From: Phycisphaerales bacterium
Lineage (GTDB): Bacteria > Planctomycetota > Phycisphaerae > Phycisphaerales > UBA1924
Length of the DNA stretch: 64,000 nt
Assembly: GCA_029260495.1 (NCBI GenBank)
Contig: JAJDDD010000009.1
Coordinates: forward strand, 248,001 to 312,000
Direction of reading: 5' to 3'
Shown: positions 36,652 through 45,556 of the stretch, piece after piece
How positions within the stretch are numbered: the first letter of the stretch is position 1
Layout: every line of letters starts with the position of its first letter
Translations under genes and position numbers: made by a program
Notes under the pieces: model-generated
What the model saw: the letters and a program-made list of their open reading frames with translations, nothing else
The model's database searches: none
Told to the model about the DNA's origin: nothing

Positions 36652-37779
36652 ATGATGAACAAGACAACCGCTATTACGATCGCAACCCTGGCAGGCCTGT
36701 CAGTCGGCGCTCCGTATGCTTCGGCGCAGGGGCAGTGGAACCGGAAGGTTGAAGCAGTCCGCGTGCTGCCAACTCCGGGCGGGCCGGCGGGAGCTTTTGA
36801 AGTTCAGCCGTTCTTTTCGGTTGAGGCATTGGACATTTTGACGGAGACGGATCTGGGGACGGATTTGCTGCTTACCGGCGGGAGTACGAATCAGCAACAG
36901 TACCTCTTCGATATCCTGTTCGAGCCGCCCGGCCCGCAGCCCTTTGGATGCAACTGCCCACCACCGTTGAAGTGCCTTGTGCTTGAGGGTTTTGCGATCG
37001 GGTGCGTGAACGATTGGCTGATCTGCGATCCACCGACGCCGTTCAATCTTATGACCGGCGACGTTGTTGAAGTGCTGCTTCGCCCGACGCCCGGCGCTCT
37101 GCCTGATTCGGACTCCTCGGATGATTCATTAAGCATTGCATTTAATGGCGATCCGATCTTCTGGGATCGGCGCGTCGTCGATGTCAGCGCGACGCCGTCT
37201 CCCGCCGGCGACAGTTTCTTCGACATCGATGTCGAGATTGGGGTGCAGGCGAACTATGACGGGCCGCTCAATCTGGCGATGGAACTGGACGTCCTCGTCG
37301 AAGGTGTGCTGGTGCAGACGGTCCCGGTGCCGCAACTGGATTTGCCGTTGCTTTGGAATCAGTGCGCCGGCGCGTGTGGGTCGCCATGTGTGACCCAGCT
37401 TGACGGCTCGCCTGTTCCGGGGCTGTGCGTGCTCGACAACGGCGACGGTGTGTGCAAGTGCGAGTATTCCATCATCACGCCGATCCCTGCGGTCCCTGTG
37501 GATCCCGGTGATGAGATCGTTGTGATCTTGCGGCCAGCGCCCGGCGCGCTGCCCGAGCTTCCTGGATTTCCGGAGGAGAATGATGAAGGCTCGACGCGTC
37601 CCGGCGCCTGCCCGGCGGACTTTGATGGTGACGGCTTTGTCGGAGCAGCAGACCTTGCGCAGCTTCTTGGCGCGTGGAACTCCGCCAATCCTATCTTTGA
37701 CCTGAACAACGACGGCTTTGTGGGCGCCCCCGATCTGGCGTTCCTGCTCGGCTCCTGGGGAGCGTGCTTCCCGGTCTGA
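36652..37779 (+). CDS. Secreted protein with C-terminal dockerin-like domain
   Basis: 375 aa from the ATG at 36652 (GGGAG 8-9 nt upstream; a second ATG follows at once). Signal peptide TAITIATLAGLSVGAPYASA. The body is Cys-containing and beta-rich, with two related segments VVEVLLRPTPGALPD and EIVVILRPAPGALPE, suggesting an internal duplication. The C-terminus has a paired Ca-binding module: CPADFDGDGFVGAADLAQLLG and FDLNNDGFVGAPDLAFLLGSWG. This GC-rich dockerin-like form is typical of Phycisphaerae surface proteins. Substrate unknown. Confidence 0.8.
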   Translation: MMNKTTAITIATLAGLSVGAPYASAQGQWNRKVEAVRVLPTPGGPAGAFEVQPFFSVEALDILTETDLGTDLLLTGGSTNQQQYLFDILFEPPGPQPFGCNCPPPLKCLVLEGFAIGCVNDWLICDPPTPFNLMTGDVVEVLLRPTPGALPDSDSSDDSLSIAFNGDPIFWDRRVVDVSATPSPAGDSFFDIDVEIGVQANYDGPLNLAMELDVLVEGVLVQTVPVPQLDLPLLWNQCAGACGSPCVTQLDGSPVPGLCVLDNGDGVCKCEYSIITPIPAVPVDPGDEIVVILRPAPGALPELPGFPEENDEGSTRPGACPADFDGDGFVGAADLAQLLGAWNSANPIFDLNNDGFVGAPDLAFLLGSWGACFPV

Positions 37780-37832
37780 CTCTTAGAACACCTCCTGTGA
37801 GAAAGTCCTTTCTCGCGTGTTTGCTTGGAATG

Positions 37833-37868
37833 CCCCGTGTGCGACCGCCCCTCGCACGCGGGGTTTTT
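37833..37868 (+). terminator. Rho-independent terminator after the dockerin-like protein
   Basis: CCCCGTGTGCGA (37833-37844) pairs with TCGCACGCGGGG (37852-37863), 12 bp with one G-T pair, loop of 7, followed by TTTTT. It lies 54 nt after the stop codon. Confidence 0.9.
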
Positions 37869-38000
37869 CGTGTGCGTCGGTCAGTGCGCTCCGTTGATAC
37901 TGATCAAAGGGTGCGGGCGTGCAGCTTGGGATTCGGTGGCGGGGTGGTACACTCGCGCGAGCAATGCTCTGCAGCGGAGTCTGTGAGCTATCAAAAAGGA

Positions 38001-38540
38001 ATGTCAACTCATATCTGGTCGCTCATGGATCACAAAAAAATCTACGACTATCTCACCCTGGCCCGTCAGCGGATCTTCAACCAGGCCCGTTCGCTCACCC
38101 CTGAGCAATACACGCGCGAGTACCCGATCGGCCCTGGGACGCTTGCGAAAGTTCTGACTCACACATACATCGCTGAGTATTACTACATCGAGCGCCTCGA
38201 GCTGCGCGATCTCCTTTCATACGACCAATGGCCAATCAGGGACGACAATCCGCCGTCCTTCGCCACACTCGAAGCAGTTTGGACCCGCCAAGCTGAAACC
38301 ACCCGCGCGGCCTTGGCCTGCGAGCGCAACTGGGCCGCTCCGATCACATACCGCGTCACGACCGATGAGGGCCGCGAGGAAATCATCACCGCCCTGCCCA
38401 CTGACATCGTCACCCAACTCATCCTGCACGAAACCCACCATCGCGCCCAGGCGATCAACATCCTGCGCCATCTGGGATTCGCTGCTGAAGAGCTTGATTA
38501 CAACACGATGATGTACGATCGCCGGGAGGCAACAGCGTAG
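38001..38540 (+). CDS. DinB-family protein
   Basis: 179 aa four-helix-bundle protein, putative metal-dependent hydrolase or thiol transferase. The family's three metal ligands can be placed: His in VLTHTYIAEYYYIERL, and the HETHH pair in QLILHETHHRAQAINIL. The start at 38001 follows AAAGGA directly; Met9 (38025) is an alternative. The gene stands alone between the terminator above and a tRNA gene. Function is not predictable from the fold. Confidence 0.85.
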   Translation: MSTHIWSLMDHKKIYDYLTLARQRIFNQARSLTPEQYTREYPIGPGTLAKVLTHTYIAEYYYIERLELRDLLSYDQWPIRDDNPPSFATLEAVWTRQAETTRAALACERNWAAPITYRVTTDEGREEIITALPTDIVTQLILHETHHRAQAINILRHLGFAAEELDYNTMMYDRREATA

Positions 38541-38756
38541 TTCGAGTCCTGTGGTGCAGATTGGGCGCCCCTTGCTCATGGGCGCCGGAAAATCGCGCCT
38601 CACGACCGCGGGCGCCTTTCCCTGACGATGTGTGACTTCAGGGCCGGCGCTCGGGGCACCGTGTCCTCAAGAATCATGTAGGCACGGGGCGGTGGATCGC
38701 CATAGAATGGCGTCCAGACAATCGGTGGCGGTCAACGCCGCTCGCCGCCTGTTTTT

Positions 38757-38828
38757 GCGGGCGTAGTTCAGTGGTAGAACGTCAGCCTTCCAAGCTGAAT
38801 GTCGCCGGTTCGAGTCCGGTCGCCCGCT
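38757..38828 (+). tRNA. tRNA-Gly(UCC)
   Basis: Acceptor stem GCGGGCG (38757-38763) pairs with CGCCCGC (38821-38827). D-arm TAGTTCAGTGGTAGAAC. The anticodon stem TCAGC/GCTGA has loop CTTCCAA, giving anticodon TCC at 38789-38791. T-arm GCCGG-TTCGAGT-CCGGT. No encoded CCA. It forms the left border of the accessory region; a related 3' fragment occurs at 52593. Confidence 0.97.
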
Positions 38829-38837
38829 TTGTGTCTG

Positions 38838-38859
38838 ACGGCCCGTAAGGGCCGTTTTT
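38838..38859 (+). terminator. Rho-independent terminator of the tRNA-Gly transcript
   Basis: ACGGCCC (38838-38844), loop GTAA, GGGCCGT (38849-38855), then TTTT. It begins 10 nt after the tRNA. Confidence 0.9.
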
Positions 38860-39482
38860 CATTGGGTTTGCGCTCGTCGTGTTGGTTGCCGCAACGAGAG
38901 AGTTCTCGCTACCCGTCGCCTCGAATCGCCGGGATTCGCGCTGCAACTGCCGTGGGTATAGCTGGGGGTTCGAGTCAATCTCATTACGCGCGTTGACGTC
39001 CGTGGTTCCCGTCGCCCGAGCATCCTCCCGCGCGCAGTCTGTTCGGATGCGGGGGAGGGCGTAAGTGTGGTTTGGTAGTCGCCATGCCGCATGATCCTCT
39101 GGGCAATTTGCGGAGCAACACGGGCATAGGGCGAGCTGTGTTCCCAGCACAGGGCGGAGCGCGTGAAGGTTGATTACTCGTCCATTCCCGTTCTCGGTCA
39201 CGATGCAGAACTTGAGACGTATTCAGTCGGTCACGTTCTCGGAGAACATTTGGGCACTTTCGAGCGCCGGCGACAAAGTCCTTCGCCGACAGGCGCGGAC
39301 GATGAGGGATTTTTCAAGGTACTGCCAGGATCACGAGTTTGGCGAGGCCGGTCCGATCGCGACTTATTAAGGATCGCTGAATCCAGGTCGCCGCTCTATG
39401 CGAAGTTCAGGCCGATCAGTCCGCCCACGCTCTGCGAAATCTCGCGATTAACCACCAACCATCTGTCCTGGAGCCACCACCG
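38860..39482. other. Gene-poor stretch after tRNA-Gly
   Basis: About 620 nt with only short frames. One + strand frame (about 39170-39370) ends in a protein-like RDFSRYCQDHEFGEAGPIATY, but it has no RBS and no known family; it may be the tail of a decayed gene. Expected content for the proximal end of an integrated region: promoter of the fasciclin operon and decayed DNA. I see no recombinase. Confidence 0.4.
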
Positions 39483-41207
39483 ATGAAGATCCGACTTGTG
39501 ATGCTGATGCTGACCGCTTCGCTGATCGTCCTGACTGCGACGGAAAGCGCTGCCGGCTCCCCTGAATCGAATTTTGCCGCAGGGGCCAATTCATGGCGCA
39601 CCGTTGTCGACGGCGTGATGGGAGGCCGCTCGTCAGGTCGCGTCCGCCAGACCGATTCAGGCAACCTCCTCTTCACCGGGAATCTCTCGCTTGAGAACAA
39701 CGGAGGGTTTTCCCAGATCCGGACTGCGATTTCCGACTCCGCATTCGCAGGCGCCGAAGGGATTGAAATCAGGATTCGCGGCGACGGTCGGGTGTACAAC
39801 TTCGATGTGCGAGCCTCCAACGCGCGGATGATGGCCGGCGCCTTTCAGCAGGAGTTTCAGACACTGGAAGGGCAATGGTTGACCATCAAGATCCCGTTCG
39901 ATGAATTCCGTCTCTACTCATTCGGGCGACTTGTCGCTAACGCGGTCGCGCTCGATCCCGTCAGGATCGAGTCGGTCGGTGTCACGCTCTCGGATAAGGT
40001 CGAGGGTAAGTTTCGGCTCGAAATCAGCACGATTCAGTTTTACGGGAACAATGGCGCTGCCCCTCGCTCCGACGAAAACGACCTCGCGTCAGTCGCTGGC
40101 AGGTCTGGCCTGGGCACACTATTGCAACTGATCGAGGCCGCTGATCTACAGCTCCCGAAGGGTGTGCAACTGACGATTCTCGCGCCCATTGACGCCGCTT
40201 TTGCCAAGATTCCTGCGGCGACGCTCGAGCACCTGCTTCGACCTGAAAACCGCGAAATGTTGCGGGCCGTGCTGAACTATCACATCATCACACCAAGCCT
40301 TACGTCAAGAGATCTTTTTTCGCGCCGAACTGTTGAGACGCTCAATGGTCAGCGCCTCAAGATTGATGACGCCGGCGCTCTTTCCACAATCAACGGTTCA
40401 GGTCTGATTGCCGTCAACGTTCGATTCAATGGAGGCATCATCCATGTGATCGATGAGGTCCTGATGCCGCAGTTGTTTTCTATCGCTGAGATTGGCCCGG
40501 AATCAGACCAGCTCAGCACGCTTACGACCGCTGTGATTGCCGCTAGTCTCGGCGATCAACTCGGTGCGGAGAACGGTCCCTGGACGGTTTTCGCTCCGGT
40601 CAACTCTGCGTTTTCCGACCTTCCGGATGGCGTCCTCGATGGCTTGCTCCGCGCGGAGAATCGAGCGAGGCTCACCGACATCCTTGGTCTTCACATCGTC
40701 CCCGGCCGTCTCTATTCCTCCGATCTTCTTGCAACAAAGAGCGTGCAGACGCTGTTCGGCGAGACGGTTAAGTTCGCCATCAAGGATGGAACACTCAGCG
40801 TCGGCGGTGCGACGTTGATTGGCGAAGAGATCGATGCGAGCAACGGTGTGATCCATCTCATCGATTCCGTGCTCCTTCCCTCAGAATCCGAACCTTCCTC
40901 TGTTGAACTCAACATTGAGGCAGCTCGGCTTTGCGAACTTGCGATCAGCCGAGGGACACCACTTTTCAACTCTGGGCAAACCGAGGCGTGTGCCGCGATC
41001 TATGAAATCGCAATCGAATCCATGATTCTCCTCGGTGCGGATAAACTGGACCGCAACACTGTTCAGAGACTCGAGCTTGGAATTGCAGAAGCCAAGACAA
41101 AGCTTTCTGCAACAGACCGCGCGTGGACGTACCGCAGAGTTCTCGATGATGTATACGGTCGCCTGTCGCAGTCGGATGCTGGGGACAGGGCTGCGACCGC
41201 CCGCTGA
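39483..41207 (+). CDS. Secreted protein with CIA30 domain and two fasciclin domains
   Basis: 574 aa. Signal peptide (IRLVMLMLTASLIVLTATESAAG). Residues ~28-190 resemble the CIA30/NDUFAF1 beta-sandwich (WRTVVDGVMGGRSSGRV, FSQIRTAI and a DGRVYNFDVRAS region). Two FAS1 domains follow (about 205-325 and 335-465), each with the TILAP/TVFAP box, the YHI/LHI motif and the terminal GVIHLIDSVLLP-type H-box. A C-terminal helical region of ~100 residues has no recognised family. CIA30 joined to FAS1 is an uncommon order. It sits head-to-tail with the DCC-family gene and faces the anti-sigma operon. Confidence 0.85.
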   Translation: MKIRLVMLMLTASLIVLTATESAAGSPESNFAAGANSWRTVVDGVMGGRSSGRVRQTDSGNLLFTGNLSLENNGGFSQIRTAISDSAFAGAEGIEIRIRGDGRVYNFDVRASNARMMAGAFQQEFQTLEGQWLTIKIPFDEFRLYSFGRLVANAVALDPVRIESVGVTLSDKVEGKFRLEISTIQFYGNNGAAPRSDENDLASVAGRSGLGTLLQLIEAADLQLPKGVQLTILAPIDAAFAKIPAATLEHLLRPENREMLRAVLNYHIITPSLTSRDLFSRRTVETLNGQRLKIDDAGALSTINGSGLIAVNVRFNGGIIHVIDEVLMPQLFSIAEIGPESDQLSTLTTAVIAASLGDQLGAENGPWTVFAPVNSAFSDLPDGVLDGLLRAENRARLTDILGLHIVPGRLYSSDLLATKSVQTLFGETVKFAIKDGTLSVGGATLIGEEIDASNGVIHLIDSVLLPSESEPSSVELNIEAARLCELAISRGTPLFNSGQTEACAAIYEIAIESMILLGADKLDRNTVQRLELGIAEAKTKLSATDRAWTYRRVLDDVYGRLSQSDAGDRAATAR

Positions 41208-41228
41208 TCGGAACCCACAGACCACAAC

Positions 41229-41633
41229 ATGAGAAATCAGCACTTTGAAATATTCATTGACGGCGGCTGCGGAACGTGCAGCCGAGAAGCATCCTGGCTT
41301 AGGCGTCTTGATCAGGGACGCGGCGCGTTGAAGCTCCACGACATCGCGGATCCGGATTTCAATCCTTCAGAGTTTGGGATCGATCTGAACGCTGCGATGC
41401 ACACCATCCATGGTCGCTACCCGGACGGGCGAGTGATTACTGGCTTGGAAGTATTTCGCGCCGCATACGCTGCGGTAGGTTATGGATGGGTCTGGGCGCC
41501 GACCGGCTGGCCGCTCATCAGACCGGTAGCCGACGCTGTGTATCACAAATTCGCGCGACGGCGCCTGCGACGCCGGATCCGCAGTTGCAAGACCGGGATA
41601 TTGCAAAATTCACCGGTCTCAGAACAGGGTTGA
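41229..41633 (+). CDS. DCC-family (DUF393) thiol-disulfide oxidoreductase-like protein
   Basis: 134 aa. The family signature is the N-terminal FIDGGCGTCSREASWLRR (normally YDG-x-C-x-x-C), followed by LHDIADPDFNPSEFG and GLEVFRAAYAAVG, all conserved in DUF393. Predicted thioredoxin-like fold acting on an unknown partner. It follows the CIA30-fasciclin gene by 21 nt, so is probably co-transcribed, and overlaps the end of the converging gene on the minus strand by 15 nt. Confidence 0.88.
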   Translation: MRNQHFEIFIDGGCGTCSREASWLRRLDQGRGALKLHDIADPDFNPSEFGIDLNAAMHTIHGRYPDGRVITGLEVFRAAYAAVGYGWVWAPTGWPLIRPVADAVYHKFARRRLRRRIRSCKTGILQNSPVSEQG

Positions 41634-42080
41634 GGTCAGAAGCAGCGCCCGACCAGACCACGCGACTGTGCGCACCCAGTTCGTCGTCACCAGGCGCCGT
41701 AACAAGCGGGCATCGTGAAATTTCGAGAGCGACCTGTGCAATCTGACCTGCACCGCGAACGTCGAGAGCCACACAAGCGCGAGCAGCGCTGTGGAGATCC
41801 AAACGACAACCGACGTTCGCGCAGGGACGAGCCCGTCAGCGGCGCCTTCAAGGATCAGTGTCAGAAGCAACCCCGCCGAGAGCAACTCGATCAGCATCAC
41901 CGGCGCGACAATCCAGGTCGTTCTCCGCTGGTGTTCGCGTTCGTAGACCGGCCAGTCCGCTGCGCCGACGCGCAACATCAACGGGTAATGCACGAGTTGC
42001 ACAAACCAGATCAAGCCGGCCATGAACCAGGTTGATGCGAGTTGGATCATCAGGATCTCCCGAAACCACTCACCGGTCAT
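41619..42080 (-). CDS. Four-TM membrane protein (DUF1772-like)
   Basis: 153 aa from the ATG at 42080, which forms an ATGA overlap with the small gene upstream. Four hydrophobic helices are visible: STWFMAGLIWFVQLVHYPLM, IVAPVMLIELLSAGLLLTLIL, VVVWISTALLALVWLSTFAV, and a weaker one near the C-terminus. WFVQLVHYPLM plus YEREHQRRTTWIVAPVMLIE is the pattern of small DUF1772-like membrane proteins often found with ECF/fasciclin/photolyase genes. Function unknown. Confidence 0.7.
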   Translation of the reverse strand: MTGEWFREILMIQLASTWFMAGLIWFVQLVHYPLMLRVGAADWPVYEREHQRRTTWIVAPVMLIELLSAGLLLTLILEGAADGLVPARTSVVVWISTALLALVWLSTFAVQVRLHRSLSKFHDARLLRRLVTTNWVRTVAWSGRALLLTSTLF

Positions 42081-42271
42081 TGCCGGGTCTCGCAAAGGAT
42101 CGCGACGTAATCGGCGCCTGATGCAGTGCGCAAATACCCAATTTCATGGACGCCAATAATCATCCCAACGCTCTGCCAGACGTGAAAATAGCGCATGGAC
42201 GCCATTCCGGTCCCTTTGAATATCACCTTCGGAAGGGTGATCACATGCGCACCCCAAAGCAGATTGTGCAT
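42077..42271 (-). CDS. Small unknown protein coupled to the DUF1772-like gene
   Basis: 64 aa from the ATG at 42271, with GGAAAC 4-9 nt upstream; the frame is open to 42334. No family recognised. The segments FHVWQSVGMIIGVHEIGYL and ASGADYVAILCETRQ look protein-like rather than random. The main support is the exact ATGA junction with the downstream gene, as expected of a translated, coupled pair. It may be a shortened remnant of a larger protein. Confidence 0.5.
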   Translation of the reverse strand: MHNLLWGAHVITLPKVIFKGTGMASMRYFHVWQSVGMIIGVHEIGYLRTASGADYVAILCETRQ

Positions 42272-42436
42272 ACTTGTTTCCAGGAGCCACAGGCTTGGCC
42301 AACTTGCTCTTGATGAAACCGGCGGTCTTTGCAAAGCATTCTGCCGCTCAGTGATGGATTATCGCCGACCATCCGAATGTAAGCCGGGGATCCGCTTCAT
42401 GATGAAAGCAAACCTCAAGCCTCCAATAAATAGCGC

Positions 42437-43264
42437 CTAAATCTGTTCTACCGGCGCCAGCGTTGCAATACGATTCTGTGTGGAAACCACAACACCGCCC
42501 GGCTCTTCAATCGTGACAGCAAACGCCGTAGCGTTGCGGACCGCGATCGCGGGCCGGATAGGAACGATGACGCGTCCAGTGGAATCCACATCGAAGACGC
42601 CGCCATCAACGGGCGGGGAGTCGCCGCGTGTGGAATCAAAGATCCAGAGCTGGAACTGTTCCGCGCCAGGGTCGTTGGGTGGCAGACCATCAAAGACCAT
42701 GTAGCCCTGCTGTGCAGAGCCGCTCCAAACGACTTCACCAGAGAAATCGTCGCTCGGAATGTCGTAGTTCTTCGCAACCACCTGCCATTCGACGCGGACG
42801 AGATCCGCTGGCGCCGAGTTCAGAAATGTGTCGTAGGCTACCGCGACCGGAACGGGCTGAGCGCTTCGTGAAGTGGCGCCTGTGATCCAGACGAACGTTG
42901 CGATCGTCAGGCTGGCCGCGGCGACAAACCACGGCATCCAACTGATCCGAGCGAGCACGGCCGGCGCTTCGGCGGGTTCCTCTAGAGCTCCACTATCAGC
43001 AGGAGCGCCTGTGGCGATCCATTCATGTGCTGCAGATGCCAGATTCTTTCGGACATCGGAGGGTAGCGGCTCGGCATTGGCGCCTGCCGCGATTGCCTGA
43101 TCAAGCGCAGCGGCGGCGCGTTCGAATGCCTCGACGTCAACCGCAGGCTCAGCCACAAGCAGCGCATCGAGTTCGCGCGCCGCGTCCTCGTTGAGCCCTT
43201 GCAACGCTTGATCAGCGAGCAGCTCATGCAGACGTTCTGGATTGGAGTTCGACGCCGAACTCAT
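42437..43264 (-). CDS. Anti-sigma factor, RskA-like
   Basis: 275 aa. N-terminal cytoplasmic anti-sigma domain (LHELLADQALQGLNEDAARELDALL is the usual RskA opening), one TM helix (WFVAAASLTIATFVWITGA, about 110-128), and a C-terminal RskA domain containing GYMVFDGLPPNDPGAEQFQLWIFD and AVTIEEPGGVVVSTQNRIATL. RskA proteins hold their ECF sigma factor at the membrane and release it on regulated proteolysis. It overlaps the sigma gene by ATGA, so the two are coupled. Confidence 0.9.
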   Translation of the reverse strand: MSSASNSNPERLHELLADQALQGLNEDAARELDALLVAEPAVDVEAFERAAAALDQAIAAGANAEPLPSDVRKNLASAAHEWIATGAPADSGALEEPAEAPAVLARISWMPWFVAAASLTIATFVWITGATSRSAQPVPVAVAYDTFLNSAPADLVRVEWQVVAKNYDIPSDDFSGEVVWSGSAQQGYMVFDGLPPNDPGAEQFQLWIFDSTRGDSPPVDGGVFDVDSTGRVIVPIRPAIAVRNATAFAVTIEEPGGVVVSTQNRIATLAPVEQI

Positions 43265-43845
43265 GCCATGACTCCTGATTCAGAATCCGAGGTATCGTGT
43301 CTCGTCATCAGTTCACGCAAGCGGATTAATCCCCTTCGGGCGTGTGTCTTCACGGTGCCAAGAGGGAGGCTTAGCGCCGTCGCAATCTGCTCGTGAGATG
43401 AGCCGCTGTAGATGGCCAGGCGAAGCACACGCTGCTGATCTTGAGAGAGCGCCTTGAACGCAAGCTCGGCAGCTTTCAATTCGTCGCTCATTTCCGTCCG
43501 ATCCGCCTCCATCGGGGCTGCCTTCGAGTCAGGAAGCTCTGCGGGAGACGGCCGGCGACTTTGCCTACGGAGACGGTCGATCAACCGGCGGCGCGCGATC
43601 ATTGCGACGAACGTGGTTTCAGAGGCTATCTGAGGATCGTACCGATGGGAGCTGCGCCATATCGCTACGAAGATGTCCTGCACTGCATCCTCGGCATCTG
43701 CGCGAGTGGGACACATCCGCTGCGCCAATGACCACACAAGCGCTCCGAACTGGTCCATCGTCTCGTGAACCGCAGTCTCGTCACCCTGAGCGACACGCCG
43801 AAGCAAGCCGACATCAGACTTGGGAGTTTGTTGTGCCTGAGTCAT
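43261..43845 (-). CDS. ECF RNA polymerase sigma factor (SigK-like)
   Basis: 194 aa from the ATG at 43845 (MTQAQQTPKSD); the frame is open to 44016 but the upstream part is not sigma-like. Region 2: FGALVWSLAQRMCPTRADAEDAVQDIFVAIWRSSHRYD, split here by its DAEDAVQDIF core. Region 4: LALSLPLGTVKTHARRGLIRLRELM (ATALSLPLGTVKTHARRGLIR). Partner of the RskA-like protein directly downstream. Likely targets, by analogy with other RskA/fasciclin/photolyase clusters, are the neighbouring fasciclin, SDR and photolyase genes and its own operon. Confidence 0.9.
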   Translation of the reverse strand: MTQAQQTPKSDVGLLRRVAQGDETAVHETMDQFGALVWSLAQRMCPTRADAEDAVQDIFVAIWRSSHRYDPQIASETTFVAMIARRRLIDRLRRQSRRPSPAELPDSKAAPMEADRTEMSDELKAAELAFKALSQDQQRVLRLAIYSGSSHEQIATALSLPLGTVKTHARRGLIRLRELMTRHDTSDSESGVMA

Positions 43846-44235
43846 GCTTCTTGCGCAGTCGAAGGACGAAGAGGGTGGGCGTGTTCTCCAAACTTGTCTA
43901 TTCCGAACAACGCCGATTTTCAGGCGGTGACGCGGAGTGATCGTGGCTTGGCACATCATATTGAACTGGTGGACGGTTTGCATTGTGTTCTCACGGGTAG
44001 GTCCACCACGGCTCATTTCGGTGAAATGCTTTCGGTGGATTCAGAAGACTGAATAACACCGCTAAAGGGGGTTTTTGTGTTCCCATTGATGATCTGCCAA
44101 CAGAAAAAAATGCCAGAATCTGAATCCGTGCTCTTCTTGCACTCGAAGTACCACGAGAAAACTGCGTCGTGCTTAGCAAGGCGACTCACCCGTCTCGTCA
44201 CCCATCACCTGAAATCACCAACACCGGAGATACTC
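43846..44235. promoter_or_regulatory. Divergent promoter region of the sigma/anti-sigma and fasciclin genes
   Basis: 390 nt between outward-facing genes. Both promoters should lie here and may share the ECF sigma factor encoded alongside, but I could not pick a repeated -35/-10 pair with confidence. The fasciclin gene has an RBS-like CCGGAG 6-11 nt before its ATG. Confidence 0.35.
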
Positions 44236-45198
44236 ATGTTCATCAAGTCCCTCACCACACTCACCATTGCATGCGCCACATCGGCCGCTTCCGCAGGTTC
44301 CTGCCAGTCTCAGGTCACCGCCGCAGCTTCCTCGGACGAGCAACAGTCTCAGTGGATCAACGCGAGAGATGTTTCCAGCAAGCCGGACATCATCGACACG
44401 GCAGTCAGCGCTGGTTCTTTCAAAACGCTCGCTGCGGCCCTTGCTGCGGCGGATCTCGTTGACGCGCTCAAGGGTGATGGCCCGTTCACCGTTTTCGCTC
44501 CGACCGACGCCGCCTTCGCGAAACTGCCCGCCGGCACAGTCGAGGCGCTGCTCATGCCGGAAAATCGGGATACGCTCGTCGCGATCCTGACCTACCACGT
44601 CGTCCCGGGCGACGTCCGCGCTGATCAGGTCGTCAAGCTCAACGGCGCCAAGTCACTCAATGGTCAGCGCATTGATATTCAGGCGCGGAAGGGCAAGGTT
44701 ATGGTCGATGGCGCCACTGTTACGCAAACGGACATTGTCTGCGGCAATGGTGTGATCCACGTCATCGATGAAGTCATCCTCCCAACCAGCGAGAATATTG
44801 TTGAAGTCGCTTACGAAGCCGGCGCGTTCGGCACGCTCATTGCCGCCGCCAAGGCCGCGGGGCTGGCCGACACACTCGCCAATGGCGGCGATTTCACCGT
44901 TTTCGCCCCGACTGATGCGGCGTTTGCCAAGCTGCCAGCGGGCACGCTCGAGTCCCTGCTTAAGCCTGAGAACCGAGAGCAACTCGCGGCGATCCTGAAA
45001 TACCACATCGTCGAGGGCCGCGTGTACTCCGAGACCGCGCTGAAAGTCCGCCGGGCCGAGACACTCCAGGGCGGAACGGTTGATATTCGCATCAAGCGCG
45101 GCGCTGCGATGGTGAACGATGCGAAGCTGATCACCACTGACATCGACGCATCAAATGGCGTGATTCATGTCATCGACACCGTGCTCCTTCCCGAGTGA
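44236..45198 (+). CDS. Secreted protein with two fasciclin (FAS1) domains
   Basis: 320 aa from the ATG at 44236; the open frame extends upstream without an RBS. Signal peptide [20 protein letters not shown]. Two FAS1 domains, ~50-180 and ~187-319, are close copies of each other: both have [18 protein letters not shown], a LLMPENR/LLKPENR helix, a YHVV/YHIV motif and a final [13 protein letters not shown] / [13 protein letters not shown] strand. FAS1 proteins act at the surface, in adhesion or pigment/lipid binding. Divergent from the ECF sigma gene. Confidence 0.93.
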   Translation: MFIKSLTTLTIACATSAASAGSCQSQVTAAASSDEQQSQWINARDVSSKPDIIDTAVSAGSFKTLAAALAAADLVDALKGDGPFTVFAPTDAAFAKLPAGTVEALLMPENRDTLVAILTYHVVPGDVRADQVVKLNGAKSLNGQRIDIQARKGKVMVDGATVTQTDIVCGNGVIHVIDEVILPTSENIVEVAYEAGAFGTLIAAAKAAGLADTLANGGDFTVFAPTDAAFAKLPAGTLESLLKPENREQLAAILKYHIVEGRVYSETALKVRRAETLQGGTVDIRIKRGAAMVNDAKLITTDIDASNGVIHVIDTVLLPE

Positions 45199-45556
45199 TT
45201 CCCACATAGCAAGGTCCACGACGCTGGCCCAGGGCTGCTGCCTTCGGGTCGGTGTCTCTTTTTGTATTCGACAAATAGCGCGGCCGCGCACTTTCCCGCA
45301 CCCGACATGGGCGCATCCACGGCGTCGCATCTTCGTACTTCTCATTATGATTCGGAAACCGCGCCGCACCGAAGTGGGAATATGGCTTGCGCGAGAACCT
45401 GTCCTGATTTTGGATCGGATGTCTGATTTTTCCCATTGTGGTCAGCGATAGTTTAAAATCGCTCGCGCTCTCGGGTTCAAGTAGGCACGGATTTCCGGTG
45501 TAATACACATCTGCTTCAGAAACTGAAGGAGAAGTATTGCAGCAAGAAAGATACGC
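45199..45556. other. Intergenic region before the SDR-photolyase operon
   Basis: 358 nt, no supported gene. A short inverted repeat AGCGAT-N8-ATCGCT (45446-45465) lies about 90 nt before the SDR gene and could be an operator. TGTAATAC at 45499-45506 is -10-like but lacks a convincing -35. Confidence 0.35.

Noticed and set aside
38782-39201. 139-codon minus-strand frame ending in a protein-like ATGLEPATFSLEG
   Set aside because: Its end is the reverse complement of the tRNA-Gly gene; this string is a well-known artefact of reading tRNA genes as protein.
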